DNA of 64,000 nucleotides from Tropicibacter sp. Alg240-R139 (GCF_900537075.1 NZ_UNRA01000005.1:62001-126000); one strand, 5' to 3'; numbered from the stretch's first letter, positions 35,700 through 45,598 are shown. Notes: generated by a model not told the origin, from the sequence alone. A program made the numbers and translations.

Positions 35700-36731
35700 T
35701 TAGACCAAGTATCTTTCAAGCGAAGCCCGGACTGGCCATCGGCCGGGAGCAAGGCCAGATTGCGGTTCGGCAAACGAGCAACGCAACGTCCCCAAGCGCG
35801 AGAAGTTGATTTCAACTTGATCACCAGGGTTCAGAAAGTCGTCGAAATCCAAGCCTGTACATCCCGGGATCGTCCCAAAACCGAACACCGTACCTGGTTC
35901 GATCTGACAAATTTCCTGCATCCAGGCGAATACGGCCTCGGGCCGGTGGCTGATTTCGGATGTACTTCCAGAGAACCGGGGTTCACCATTTACGACGACC
36001 CAAACGTCTTGATCATAGGCGTCGCCGACTTCGTCTGTTGTAACCAAATAGGGACCAAGTTGATTGCCGCAGGCCATATCTTTCGTCAGGCAGAGGCCTC
36101 CGGTAAACTCAGGGGCCTGAACATCTCGAGCGGAAATGTCGTTGAATATACAATACCCTGCCACAGGTTGCCGGGAATTGCCGTAGATCACAGCGAGCTC
36201 CGGTTCGATATCCAATCTGGATGTATAAAGAGGCCATGGAATGACCTGCTGATCTCCGGTGATCGAATTCATATTACACTTGTAGTAGGGAAGCGGCTCT
36301 GGCTTTTGGGTCGAGACATCGCTCGTGCCAGAAATCAGACTTTTGCCTATGGCGTGTAAAATTGGCTCGGTCGTCGGGTTCCCCTTTTCGTATTTTAGCA
36401 ATGTCTCAAGAGAGTTTCGAAGGTGATTTGGCGTCAATCCGAAATCAAAAAGGGCCGCGACGTCCACCGGTGCAAGAAATCTTATGGCCCCCTGTTCGAA
36501 CAAGACATCACTTGCGAATTCCTGAAGATTCTGTTGCCCCCAATCCAGCAAAGTTCGGGCCGCTTGCTCACTCTCGGGCAGATTTTCGAGATAGGTTTGA
36601 CTGTCCACCAGGAAGTCGAAGTGCATGCCGGATTTTTCCTGAAGCACCGAAAATGCGACAACTGAGGTGCCGATCAATCCTCCAAATTCAGGTTCCACAG
36701 ATCCAGGTGAGACAAAACGGACTAGTTTCAT
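35700..36731 (-). CDS. fumarylacetoacetate hydrolase family protein
   Basis: A 343-residue protein. The N-terminal ~110 residues form the long form's extra domain, and the C-terminal FAH fold carries YSTSRLDIEPELAVIYG-like WPLYTSRLDIEPELAVIYG, CIFNDISARDVQAPEF, LGPYLVTTDEVGDAY and GFGTIPGCTGLDFDDFLNPG. The metal residues (E, E, D) appear conserved. The start at 36731 is set by GGAGGGATTC. It may cleave a C-C bond of a diketo acid or act as a decarboxylase/isomerase. It overlaps nothing and follows the MBL gene by 27 bp. Confidence 0.82.
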   Translation of the reverse strand: MKLVRFVSPGSVEPEFGGLIGTSVVAFSVLQEKSGMHFDFLVDSQTYLENLPESEQAARTLLDWGQQNLQEFASDVLFEQGAIRFLAPVDVAALFDFGLTPNHLRNSLETLLKYEKGNPTTEPILHAIGKSLISGTSDVSTQKPEPLPYYKCNMNSITGDQQVIPWPLYTSRLDIEPELAVIYGNSRQPVAGYCIFNDISARDVQAPEFTGGLCLTKDMACGNQLGPYLVTTDEVGDAYDQDVWVVVNGEPRFSGSTSEISHRPEAVFAWMQEICQIEPGTVFGFGTIPGCTGLDFDDFLNPGDQVEINFSRLGTLRCSFAEPQSGLAPGRWPVRASLERYLV

Positions 36732-36758
36732 AATGAATCCCTCCGGTTCGGGCAAAGT

Positions 36759-37739
36759 TCAAAACGTTGGCGACAAACTTCTTGATTTGGCCACCGAGAA
36801 TATTTCGTCAAAGGTTTCAGCCTGATCCCAAGGCTGATCGTGTGGTTCTGCTCGAAATTCTCGAAATGCGCGCTCTACGTTCATGTAAACGCGTTCCGGG
36901 CAGAGCCAATCTGTATAGGGACCAAGATCGATCCGGCGGGCCGCATCGCCCGCAGCCAGTCCACGGTCATAAAACACACGGGACTCTGCTTCCACGTATC
37001 GCAGATACGCTTTCATTTCCGTGACCCCTTCCACGCCACAGACTGGGCCGTGCCCGGGCACGATGGTTTCGGGTTTCAACTCGTCGATAATCATATCGAG
37101 CGCGCGGTACCATTTGTCGAAAGTTCCGACCCACCCCATCGGTGTGCACAGCCGAAAGAGGACGTCACCGGCAAATAAAACGCGTTCCTTTGGCAGCCAA
37201 ACTATGGCGTCACCAACTTGGTGACAGGGGCCTACGTGAATGATGTGAACCTCGACGTCATCAAGGATGACCTCTAGCCGATCATCAAAAAGTGTTGTGG
37301 GTGGAACGAGATTTACACCGGAGAAATCGTAATCCTCAGCGATCTGCCTTGCCGCGGTAAACACGCCAGGATGCACCGCCTGCATCTGGGGGCCTGTGAC
37401 GGCATCTTCCGCCATATGCATCATGTGAAGGAACTCTTCGGGATTGGCGACCTGCTTCATTCTCTCGGGCAAACTGCGATGGCCAATAATTTCTGAACCC
37501 TGAAACAACTGATTGCCGAAGACATGATCGGAATCTTCGTGAGTGTTGACAACTTTCTTGGGCATCCCGGTCCAGACCTTGCCGAACATGTCGATCATTT
37601 GACGCGCGTGGGACAGATCCGACTGGGTATCGATCACAAGGCCGCCGCCGATATTGATGAGCCCTGAGTTTGCATCGCACACCCTGTTCTTTTCGTTGAG
37701 CACCGCATAGCAGCTGTTGCTGACCTGTTCCATTTTCAT
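36759..37739 (-). CDS. MBL-fold metallo-hydrolase
   Basis: A 326-residue metallo-beta-lactamase-fold protein. The metal motif is VVNTHEDSDHVFGNQLF (H-x-D-x-D-H). Further ligands are in IIHVGPCHQVGDAIVWLP, RVLFAGDVLFR and IVPGHGPVCG. The start at 37739 follows an AAGGAGA site. Relatives include quinoprotein-relay-like and glyoxalase-II-like hydrolases. The substrate is unknown. It is in an apparent operon with the FAH-family gene. Confidence 0.83.
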   Translation of the reverse strand: MKMEQVSNSCYAVLNEKNRVCDANSGLINIGGGLVIDTQSDLSHARQMIDMFGKVWTGMPKKVVNTHEDSDHVFGNQLFQGSEIIGHRSLPERMKQVANPEEFLHMMHMAEDAVTGPQMQAVHPGVFTAARQIAEDYDFSGVNLVPPTTLFDDRLEVILDDVEVHIIHVGPCHQVGDAIVWLPKERVLFAGDVLFRLCTPMGWVGTFDKWYRALDMIIDELKPETIVPGHGPVCGVEGVTEMKAYLRYVEAESRVFYDRGLAAGDAARRIDLGPYTDWLCPERVYMNVERAFREFRAEPHDQPWDQAETFDEIFSVAKSRSLSPTF

Positions 37740-37762
37740 GAGACGTCTCCTTGCTTTAAGTG

Positions 37763-38060
37763 TGCGTAACAATTTGTATTAAATAGATTTTTGTCGCCCT
37801 CGAATCCATAAAGTGAGGGCCAATGATCAGGCGCATCTCCAAAATGCCGTTTCCCCGCCGTGATGGTTCTGTACCCGCTGTGTTCCAGAATGGATGCAAG
37901 CTCATCAAAGTAATTGGGCGCAATTGTGCTTGCTGAATTTGGACGGTGCCAACCGGCAGAAACGCCAGTACAAATGAGAGAGACACGGTCTTGGCGAAAA
38001 AGCGGTGTTCGAAAGCCACCCGTTTCAGAAATCCTTGTGTCAGCACGCCAATCACCTCGC
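37763..38060 (-). pseudogene. sulfatase fragment
   Basis: The recognisable segment is PNYFDELASILEHSGYRTIT followed by AGKRHFGDAPDHWPSLYGFE, which matches the region after the active-site Cys of type I sulfatases (normally GYRTxxxGKWHLG). The frame breaks upstream; another frame (FFAKTVSLSF...) is partly open. The catalytic C/S-x-P-x-R motif and most of the usual ~500 residues are gone. It abuts the MBL ribosome site. Confidence 0.55.
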
Positions 38061-38168
38061 TCATTCCGAAACAACGGTTCCGGGCTCTGGCTTGTCGGTT
38101 GATTTACGAGACGATACTGTCGCCAGACAGTCTATCGGATTCCTGCAGTTGATATGATCTGAGAAACC

Positions 38169-39161
38169 ATGATCAAGCGAAACAGGCCTGAGACGTCCAG
38201 CGAGTGTTTCCAGATTTGGGAACTCACGGACCCGACCAACGTTCAAAATTCAATTGAAGTCCTTGATCAGGACATAATCGCCCTGGGCAGAAAGCCATTT
38301 TCGGCCAAACGAACCCTGGTCACGCTCGAACGCATACAGTTGGTGACTCACAAGTCCAGCCACCGGGTCCGGACCCGAACGAAAGTAGATCCGGAATATG
38401 TTGCGTTTTTGGCCATAGGCCCCACTGCTAAAGGGATGATCGACGGTATCAGATTGAACGCCGATATCATGGTGGTGGCCGCACCCGGAACCGAGGCGGA
38501 TTTGGTCTTAGAGCCCGGGTACGAAAGCGTGACCGTAATGATGTCTCCTGATGACCTGAAACGATTGCTTCTGGATCATGGCGAGGTAGAGGTAAATCCG
38601 TTTGCGCAAAGGTTCGAGTTTAGAACCTGCGATGGGCCACAGGTTCAGGAGTTCTGGTCGCTCTGTCAGAAGGTCGCCAATACCGCCGAGCGAAGACTCA
38701 AGTTCTTTGGTCTGAGCGAAATCGCAAGAGCCTCGGCCCAGACTGAGATTCAGGAAGCCCTGGTGTCGGTATTGAGTGCCGAGGACTCTGCTGATCGAAA
38801 ACTCGAAAATGATGTTCTTCAACGCTACTCTAAGATCATCAAAGATGTCGAAGCTTTCTCAATGCGGCATTTGGACGGGCCCGTTTTAGTCCGGGATCTG
38901 TGCCGCCATGCGAACGTAAGTGAACGAACATTGCACTTTGCTTTCCGCGAAATACTAAACATGCCTCCTGCTGCGTATCTACGGCGCTTAAGGTTGCACA
39001 GGGCCCGCAGTGATTTGCAGCTCGGCTCGAAATCATCAACTACGGTTTCCGCAGTTGCCCTTGATTGGGGGTTTTGGCATTTCGGCGAGTTTTCTCGAGC
39101 TTACAAAGCGCTTTTTGGGGAAATGCCTTCGGCGACCCTAAAGAGAAAGAGCCCTGCGTAA
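38169..39161 (+). CDS. AraC family transcriptional regulator
   Basis: A 330-residue regulator. The C-terminal ~100 residues hold two helix-turn-helix units: VLVRDLCRHANVSERTLHFA and VSAVALDWGFWHFGEFSRAY, followed by KALFGEMPSATLKRKS. The N-terminal ~200 residues are an AraC-ligand-binding-like domain (FEFRTCDGPQVQEFWSLCQK). It is divergent from the MBL/FAH genes and their likely regulator. Confidence 0.87.
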   Translation: MIKRNRPETSSECFQIWELTDPTNVQNSIEVLDQDIIALGRKPFSAKRTLVTLERIQLVTHKSSHRVRTRTKVDPEYVAFLAIGPTAKGMIDGIRLNADIMVVAAPGTEADLVLEPGYESVTVMMSPDDLKRLLLDHGEVEVNPFAQRFEFRTCDGPQVQEFWSLCQKVANTAERRLKFFGLSEIARASAQTEIQEALVSVLSAEDSADRKLENDVLQRYSKIIKDVEAFSMRHLDGPVLVRDLCRHANVSERTLHFAFREILNMPPAAYLRRLRLHRARSDLQLGSKSSTTVSAVALDWGFWHFGEFSRAYKALFGEMPSATLKRKSPA

Positions 39162-39186
39162 GTGGAGTTTTTAAAATTGAACTAGG

Positions 39187-39336
39187 TCATGTTGACAGAT
39201 GGCGGAGCCAGCGGCGGATGGGTATGATGTCGATGAACCCCGGAAAACTGTCTGCGGTTTTGTCGTAGCGGATTGCGACGCAGCAGGTACTTTTCGGTTT
39301 GTTGAAGCACCGTTCTACCATGTTGGTCAACTGATA
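39187..39336 (-). mobile_element. IS5-family transposase C-terminal remnant
   Basis: The frame reads LTNMVERCFNKPKSTCCVAI, then RYDKTADSFPGFIDIIPIRR and a stop. This is the characteristic C-terminus of IS5/IS1182-like DDE transposases (VERxFNxLKxxRRxATRYDK). Only about 50 residues remain. It abuts an integrase fragment at about 39337. Confidence 0.72.
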
Positions 39337-39337
39337 A

Positions 39338-39631
39338 CCCACGCAGACGAAAGGGCAGAATGGCCAATACCGCGAGAATATATTCGGGCAGGATCGCTTC
39401 TTTCTGGACCGACGGCCGTGCATGCTTGCGCTTGATCCCAGCCAGCACAGTGGCGATGTGCCTGTCTTTACGGTCGAGGGTGAAGCCATACTGCGTGTAG
39501 TTCCAGGCAAGCCCGGACAGGCGACGTTCAATTATCGATACAGACAACGCAGGGGATCTGTTTGTCGGTGCGGCCAGTTCCGTCAGAAAGAGTGCGATCA
39601 TTTCCGGCGACGGGGGCAGCCTTGAACTCAT
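39338..39631 (-). pseudogene. site-specific integrase N-terminal remnant
   Basis: About 98 residues of a tyrosine-recombinase N-terminal (core-binding) domain: SPEMIALFLTELAAPTNRSP, ERRLSGLAWNYTQYGFTLDR, then RKHARPSVQKEAILPEYILA. Homology stops at FRLRG, where the IS5 transposase tail begins, and the catalytic domain is absent. Probably an IS insertion followed by a deletion. The ATG overlaps the stop of the upstream secreted-protein gene. Confidence 0.68.
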
Positions 39632-40062
39632 GATCCTGATTGCCCGAAACTCAGGAAGATCAACGTGCGTTTTTCTAGGCCCTTGTCCTTTTTCGAAACG
39701 CGATAGGTTCCATTCTCGGTCACCAGTTTGCGCTGGTGATAGCTATCGGGATGGTTCACGTTCTTTTGCTCCCAAAAGAGTTCACCTTGTCGACAGTTTG
39801 TCACTTGGGCCCAGATTCGCTCAAAGAATTGATCGGCATCTGTGCTTCTGAACGGGTGCACCCAAAAGCAGGAAACCCCAACATAGCTTTGAAGACTCGC
39901 GTACCTTCTGCACAGTGATCCCTTCGGGGCAACATCCAAGGTGACATAGTTTTCGATCTCTTCAACTTGGTGGCAGTCTTCTGCAAACCCTTCTTGGCAA
40001 TAGGTAACAAGACTGCTCGAAAGCAAAACATATGGCAGCATTCTCTGCCGTCTCTCTAACAT
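39628..40062 (-). CDS. hypothetical secreted protein
   Basis: A 144-residue protein with a signal peptide (MLPYVLLSSSLVTYCQEGFA from residue 8, cleavage near residue 27). The mature part has four to five cysteines, ENYVTLDVAPKGSLCRRYAS and FFERIWAQVTNCRQGELFWE, and a basic C-terminus. No family is recognised. It lies within the decaying zone beside integrase debris but appears intact. Confidence 0.55.
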   Translation of the reverse strand: MLERRQRMLPYVLLSSSLVTYCQEGFAEDCHQVEEIENYVTLDVAPKGSLCRRYASLQSYVGVSCFWVHPFRSTDADQFFERIWAQVTNCRQGELFWEQKNVNHPDSYHQRKLVTENGTYRVSKKDKGLEKRTLIFLSFGQSGS

Positions 40063-40098
40063 TGTTGTTTTGCCTCGGTTGGTGCCGGACCACGGCAG

Positions 40099-41868
40099 CT
40101 ATTCTGCTGCGTCTGGAACAGTCGCCTCTGTATACGTTCCCTTGACGCGCTCTTTCGTGGGATCAAAGTGAGGGAAGGCCACGAGCTTGGCTTTCAGACG
40201 CTTTTGCTGACCATCCAACTGCCCAATCTCAATGTCCGTACCAAGAGCGGCATGGGTGGTTGCGACACGACCTAAGGCAATGACTTTGCCCAAAATGGGC
40301 GACTTCATCGCGCTTGTGATTTCACCCACCTGTGCTTTGCCAATGCGAACGCAATCTCCGGCAGACGGGATGGTGCCGCCTTCGATTTCGAACCCTACGA
40401 GTTTGCGGTGCGGGTGGGCTTTGCGTTCTTCGATCGCCGTTCGGCCAATGAAGTCGTCTGTTTTTGACTTCAACAGAACCGTAAAGCCGATTCCGGCCTC
40501 GAAGGGGTCGGTCTGGTCGTCAAATTCGGACCCGGCAAAGATCAATCCGCTTTCGATCCGCAGCATGTCCAGTGCCGCCAGGCCAAGCGGTGTGATGCCA
40601 TAGTCTTGGCCGATCTCCCAAACGCGGTCGAATATCTCTACGGCGTCCTTTGGATGGCAGAATATTTCATATCCCAGCTCGCCTGAATATCCGGTGCGTG
40701 AAATGACGACTGACGTTCCGGCCACATCGCCGACATGGGCTACGGTCAACCGGAACCAGGGCAACTCGTCAATTGTCGGTTGCTGCGGGGGCGTCCAGAA
40801 GATTTTGGACAGGATTTCGCGGCTGAACCGACCCTGAACAGCGATATTGTGCAGCTGATCGGTCGAATTGCGCACCCAAGCATTGAGGTTACGCTTGAGC
40901 GCCTGTTCCTGCAGCCACAGACCGCTGGTGTCATTGCCGCCAATCCAGCGGAAGTTCGTTTCGCCCAACCGATAAACGGTGCCGTCGCCGACCATGCCAC
41001 CGTGCTCGTAACACAAGGCGGTGTATACGACCTGACCAACGCTCAGCTTTTTCATGTTACGAGTCACGCAGAGCTGCATCAGCTCTTCGGCGTCCGGACC
41101 AACAACCTCGTACTTGCGCAACGGGCTCAAGTCCATCACGGCAACCTTGTCCCGGCAGGCCCAGTATTCGGCTATCGCGCCGTGATTGGTCATCGTATTG
41201 GGCAGCCAATAGCCGTTGTATTCGATGAAATCACGAGGGTGCCGTGCAAAGCAGTCGTGAAATGCTGTTTTCTTGGTTTCTTCCACATCCGCCTCCGCAG
41301 ATTTTCTATAGCCGTAAGATCGCTTGAAATCCTCGGTCGCCTTGTAAGTTCGCACCTGAATGTCGGTGGGGTTCCAGCCATTGGCCGGGTCAATGTCGCA
41401 GGGGCATCCGGTGCTGACGCAAACCAGATCGGTCAACGCGCGCAACAAGACAAAATCGCCCGGCCGAGACCATGGGTCGTCCATGCCGATGGCGTTGGTG
41501 TCATCCAACATCGTATTGAAAAAGAAGTTGATCGCCTGCCAGCCGCCGCGCGGTTTTATGCCGTACTGGTCAAGGTCCTTGTTGATATTGTCGGAACAGT
41601 TCACAAGGCCGGGGTATCCGAGATCCTCGTAATACCGCGCGGTGCAGGCCAACCCAAAGGTGTCATGCCGCCCACAGGTGTCCTGAATGATCTCGACCAG
41701 CGGTTCTTGATCAACCGACCAGAATTTTGAAAATATCCCGGGTTGTGGATACAGGTTGCCCATCAGGCTGCGCGTTGTGGTCGGATCAATCTCGCGTTCG
41801 GTGCCATTGTCCAAGGCTCGACGACTGAAAGCCTGAAAATCCGAACTTTCGCGACCCTTGATATCCAC
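40099..41868 (-). pseudogene. DUF1989-GcvT fusion protein, C-terminal part (5' end lost)
   Basis: A 589-residue open frame from a GTG. Residues ~1-190 are a DUF1989 (urea-carboxylase-associated) domain, and ~205-570 a GcvT-like aminomethyltransferase (VMDLSPLRKYEVVGPDAEEL, VISRTGYSGELGYEIFCHP, GLAALDMLRIESGLIF). Homologous coding continues upstream in this frame without any start to about 41965 (ADPLKDVNVQPGNARSYEV). The missing N-terminus is the separate fragment at 41937-42317. The gene is therefore split by an out-of-frame deletion. Folate-linked demethylation of an N-methyl compound is the likely original role. Confidence 0.75.
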
Positions 41869-41936
41869 GATCTGAATGAATTCCCCGGCTTTAACCTCGT
41901 ATGAACGGGCGTTCCCTGGCTGAACATTGACGTCCT

Positions 41937-42317
41937 TTAACGGATCGGCGAGCGGGTCGGGCGGACCGCGTCGCCTTGACCGATGTCGAAACCGGCAATC
42001 TCCAGTGCGCGCAAGACCTTTTTGCCAGACGATGACCCATTCGCCAGTGTGGCGATCAACCCGACGGGCCGCCCGTGTCCCTGCGCGCCCAACATGGCCG
42101 CATCGGAACTGCGATCGGGGGCATAGAATACCATTTCCGCCGGTTGCATACCATCGCGATCCAGCAAGGTGATTTTGTCACCTTTGGAAATAGGAACCGC
42201 GCGCGAACCCGCTCCGGGCACCGGATGACGCTCTGTCCCATGTGGCAGGATCGGAAGGCCGGGGGCCAGAACGCCGCTGCGCTCAAACGGAACTTCAAAA
42301 ACCGGTTTCACAGTCAT
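41937..42317 (-). pseudogene. DUF1989-GcvT fusion protein, N-terminal fragment
   Basis: A 126-residue open frame: SRAVPISKGDKITLLDRDGM and RPVGLIATLANGSSSGKKVL are DUF1989-domain segments. It runs into seven unrelated residues (PTRSPIR) and a stop, where the next reading frame takes up the homologous APDPLADPLKDV-like segment. About 70 residues of the domain pair are missing between the two parts. Its start overlaps the cupin gene stop by four bases. Confidence 0.7.
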
Positions 42318-42685
42318 AATGCACCTTCGACGATGGATTTGGTTGCACCGCGATGGGTTACCTCCAAAAGACAGCTCGTTTTGGTATAGGAAAAATGGCT
42401 GGATCCGGCAGTCAGGCTGACGAAATCCCCGCTGCGATAGCTGAACCCGTCGTTATCTGTCAGATCCCCTTCCAGGACAAAGAACTCTTCAGCGCCGGTA
42501 TGGGTATGCGGGTTGGACCGGGTGCCTGGTGCCATCTTCATCAGATAGCTGCCTTGCCCTGTTGCCTCGTCAAAGCTGACGTTTTTCCAACAGACCTGCT
42601 CGTCTGGCAGGCCTTCCATCTCCATCCGGGTGAAACCGATGTCCTCAAATCGGACGACAGTGCGAGCGTTTTGTAGCTGTGCCAT
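42314..42685 (-). CDS. cupin domain-containing protein
   Basis: A 123-residue single cupin. Metal motif 1 is MAPGTRSNPHTHTGAEEFFV, followed by EGDLTDNDG; motif 2 is GSSHFSYTKTSCLLE. It appears intact. It lies two bases after the permease gene stop and overlaps the DUF1989 fragment, so it belongs to the same degraded methylamine/betaine operon. Function unknown. Confidence 0.78.
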   Translation of the reverse strand: MAQLQNARTVVRFEDIGFTRMEMEGLPDEQVCWKNVSFDEATGQGSYLMKMAPGTRSNPHTHTGAEEFFVLEGDLTDNDGFSYRSGDFVSLTAGSSHFSYTKTSCLLEVTHRGATKSIVEGAL

Positions 42686-42687
42686 AT

Positions 42688-44177
42688 CTAATCAAGCCCC
42701 AGCCGCTCTTTCCGCTGCTCTGCCCAACTGCTGATCGCCATGTCAAAGGTAAGCGCCATGAGCGAAACGTTGAGACCCAGAACGAAGTTCTTTCCAAGTT
42801 CGGTGCCAGCCAACGTGCGCTGCAATTCCTGGCCCAGATCCTGCGTGCCAATGAAGGCCGCAATGATAACCATGAAGAAGGCGAACATGATGGCCTGATT
42901 GAACCCGACTGCTATTGTCGGCAGTGCCAGCGGAAACTGCACCGACAACAGCTTTTGTCGACGGGTCGAGCCGGACATGTCGGCGGCTTCGGTCATCTCA
43001 GGTGGAACGCTGCTCAGGCCGATGATCGTGTAGCGGATCAATGGTACGGCGGCGAAGATGAGGATCGAAAACACAACTGCTACATCGTTGACTCCAAACA
43101 GCATGATCGCGGGGATCAGGTAGATAAAGCTGGGGAAGGTTTGCGCCGTGTCACAGGCGAAAAGGATGTTGTTAGACCAGCGAGACGAGCGGGCGGCGAC
43201 AACGCCAAGCGGAATGCCGATCAATGTGGCCAGCGTCACAGCGGAAATCACCGTGCAAAGCGTGATCACCGACCGGTCCCACCAGCCAGAAAAGGCAACG
43301 ATGGTGAAAAAGACCGCCGCATAGATACCGGGTTTGCGACCGTCGACCCAATAGGCAAAAGCAACCACCATCAGGATGAAAGCCGGTGTCGGAATGGCTA
43401 ACAGAGAGTTTCGGAACGGGATCAGAACTTTGACGTTCAGGAACCAGCGCAGCCATTCGGTTGTGCCTTTGATCATGTCCCATGCCAGGACTGACTTGAT
43501 CGCAACGTCGATTTCCTTGCCCTGGCTTAGGTGCTGTTTGCGGCCAAGATCGGGAAGATTTGCGAGATAAGGATAAACCCAACAAACAGGGCCAAGGCGA
43601 CCAATGAAATCTGATGCCGTTTCCACCACGGCGTGCCGCGTTCAAAGTGAACCGGTTGCTTGACGACCCAAGCCTTAGACATTCGATCCAGCGTGACCGC
43701 CAGCAAAACGATTGTGACCCCAATTTCGAACGAGCGACCCAATTTGAAGCTGCCCATCATCGCCAATAGCTTGGCACCAAGGCCGGGCATGCCGATAAAG
43801 GCGGTCAGAACGACCATGGCCAGGCACAGCATAATCACCTGATTGACCCCGACCAGAATTTCGGTACGCGCGGCTGGCACATAAACATGACGCAGCATCT
43901 GCCAACGGGTGCATCCCGACATCTGGCCTGCCTCGATCACTTCGGGGCTGACTTTTTTCAGACCCAATGTAGTCATCAGGATCATGGGCGGGATCGCAAA
44001 GGTGATTGTCGCGACGGCCCCGGCTGTGGGTCCGACCTTGAAGAAGGTCACGGCCGGCAGAAGGTAGGTAAAGAAAGGTAGGGTTTGCAGAATGGATAGA
44101 ATGGGTTTCATTATCCGTTCGAACCCGCGATATTTCCAGGCTGCGATGCCCAGAACCAGACCCAGCAAAAAGGCCAA
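42688..44177 (-). pseudogene. double-domain glycine-betaine-type ABC permease, truncated and frameshifted
   Basis: Two ProW-type membrane domains are read in two frames. The upstream part (43527-44177, 216 residues) starts abruptly in KYRGFERIMKPILSILQTLP and has the inner-membrane EAA-type loop EVIEAGQMSGCTRWQMLRHV. The second (43515-42688) has EMTEAADMSGSTRRQKLLSV. The frame changes near 43525-43540, where one lost base would restore STYSQGKEID-like continuity. The 5' end, including the start and first helices, is missing; the sequence switches there to the divergent DUF3445 gene. Non-functional. Confidence 0.75.
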
Positions 44178-44868
44178 TGGACATCGACCACAGCTTTACC
44201 TTTATGGACGAAACTACCCTGCCTTATGGGCCGATGGAATACATAACCCGTCAGGCGCAAGGCGATTTTGTTGTACTGGATCAACGCGACGAAATGCTGT
44301 GGATGGATGCAGGCATGGTGACGACCCAAGCCGACTGGAGCTTGGATTTCACATCGGCATGAGCTTTTTCGAATGGCATGCGCCGGTTCCCAAAGCGCAT
44401 GAAATGGGCATTTTCAAACGCGCGCTAAAGTTCCTGCTGAACATTCAACAGGGCGCGCCGGCGCGGCGTTTGAACTGGACAATGACGGTGAACCCGCTGC
44501 TGGATACCAGCTCCGAGAACTATCACCAGTGGGGTGTTCAAAAAAACACGCTGACGCCCGAGAACATCGGTCGCAAGCAGCATCTTAGGGTCGAGCTGCA
44601 AACTTTTTTCCGACTGCCAAGTTCAAACGCAATGGTGTTCCCGATCCGCTGCTATCTGTGCAATTTCCAGGACCTGATAACGGTTCCGAAATGGGGGCGC
44701 CGTTTGCACCGTGTGGTTCGTGATCTTCCCGTCGAGCTTGCCACATACAAGGGGTTCATCGACAACCGACCGATGATGCTGGACTACCTCGGTCAATTTG
44801 ACGACGGGCTTCCAACATCACCCGGTGTTTGGCCCGATCTCGAGACGGAACCAACTTTGTCCAAGTAG
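44177..44868 (+). pseudogene. DUF3445 heme-dependent oxidative N-demethylase, truncated and frameshifted
   Basis: Two frames give PYGPMEYITRQAQGDFVVLD, DAGMVTTQADWSLDF, and then (from about 44353) IGMSFFEWHAPVPKAHEMG and LNWTMTVNPLLDTSSENYHQ. One missing base near 44352 (GAC to AC) separates them. About 150 N-terminal residues of the ~330-residue family are absent; the remnant starts at the junction with the truncated permease. Intact relatives are heme oxidases that remove methyl from secondary amines such as dimethylamine. Confidence 0.75.
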
Positions 44869-44941
44869 GGCATCGCGCATCTGATTTAGCGATCAAGGAA
44901 GACATTGAAACGGGCACCACGCTTCGGCGTGGTGCCTGCTG

Positions 44942-45598
44942 TTAATTCGTTTGCGGGTAGCTGATCACAGACAGATACCGGGCCGGCAATGTGACCAGAC
45001 GCTCTGGTCCATGCGGTGCATCTGCATCAAAGAACAGGGTGTCGCCGGGTTGTAGCGGGTAAATGTTGTCCCCGTGGCGATAATCCACTTCGCCATCCAA
45101 CATATAGATCGTTTCGATACCGCCATGCTGAAACGTTGGAAACCTATCTGACTCTGCCGTCAGGGTGATCAGATACGGCTCGACGATTACGCCTGATTCA
45201 TTGGCGCCGATGTGACCTAGCAAATTGTACTGATGGTTCGCGCGTGTTCCCTCGCGTTCCAACTCCACGCCTTCGCCAGCTTTCGTATGCACGGCCTCGC
45301 GACGCTCTTCGAATTGTCGAAAAAAGCTTGTCAGAGGCACCGACAAGGCATCAGCCAACAGCTGCAGCGTCGTCAACGAAGGCGATGTATTACCATTTTC
45401 GATCTTGGACAGCATGCCGATGCTCAGACCAGTCAGATTGGCCACTTCGGCGACGGTGATATTTTGCTGTTTTCGAAAAGCACGGACCTCGCGACCAATC
45501 GCAACTTCAAGCACTTTTTCACGTTCGCCTGTCCGAACGGAGTGTGGATTCTGGGTCAGATTTCCCGCCATTTCTAAGTCGCGGTTTTTCAATTCCAT
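44942..45598 (-). CDS. XRE-family regulator with C-terminal cupin
   Basis: A 218-residue regulator. The helix-turn-helix is at ~30-90: RKQQNITVAEVANLTGLSIG and LSKIENGNTSPSLTTLQLLA. The cupin domain is at ~140-215 (FQHGGIETIYMLDGEVDYRH, LQPGDTLFFDADAPHGPERL). It is intact, next to the degraded demethylase/permease cluster it probably once controlled. The start is taken at 45598 behind GAAGGT; 45571 is an alternative. Confidence 0.85.
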   Translation of the reverse strand: MELKNRDLEMAGNLTQNPHSVRTGEREKVLEVAIGREVRAFRKQQNITVAEVANLTGLSIGMLSKIENGNTSPSLTTLQLLADALSVPLTSFFRQFEERREAVHTKAGEGVELEREGTRANHQYNLLGHIGANESGVIVEPYLITLTAESDRFPTFQHGGIETIYMLDGEVDYRHGDNIYPLQPGDTLFFDADAPHGPERLVTLPARYLSVISYPQTN

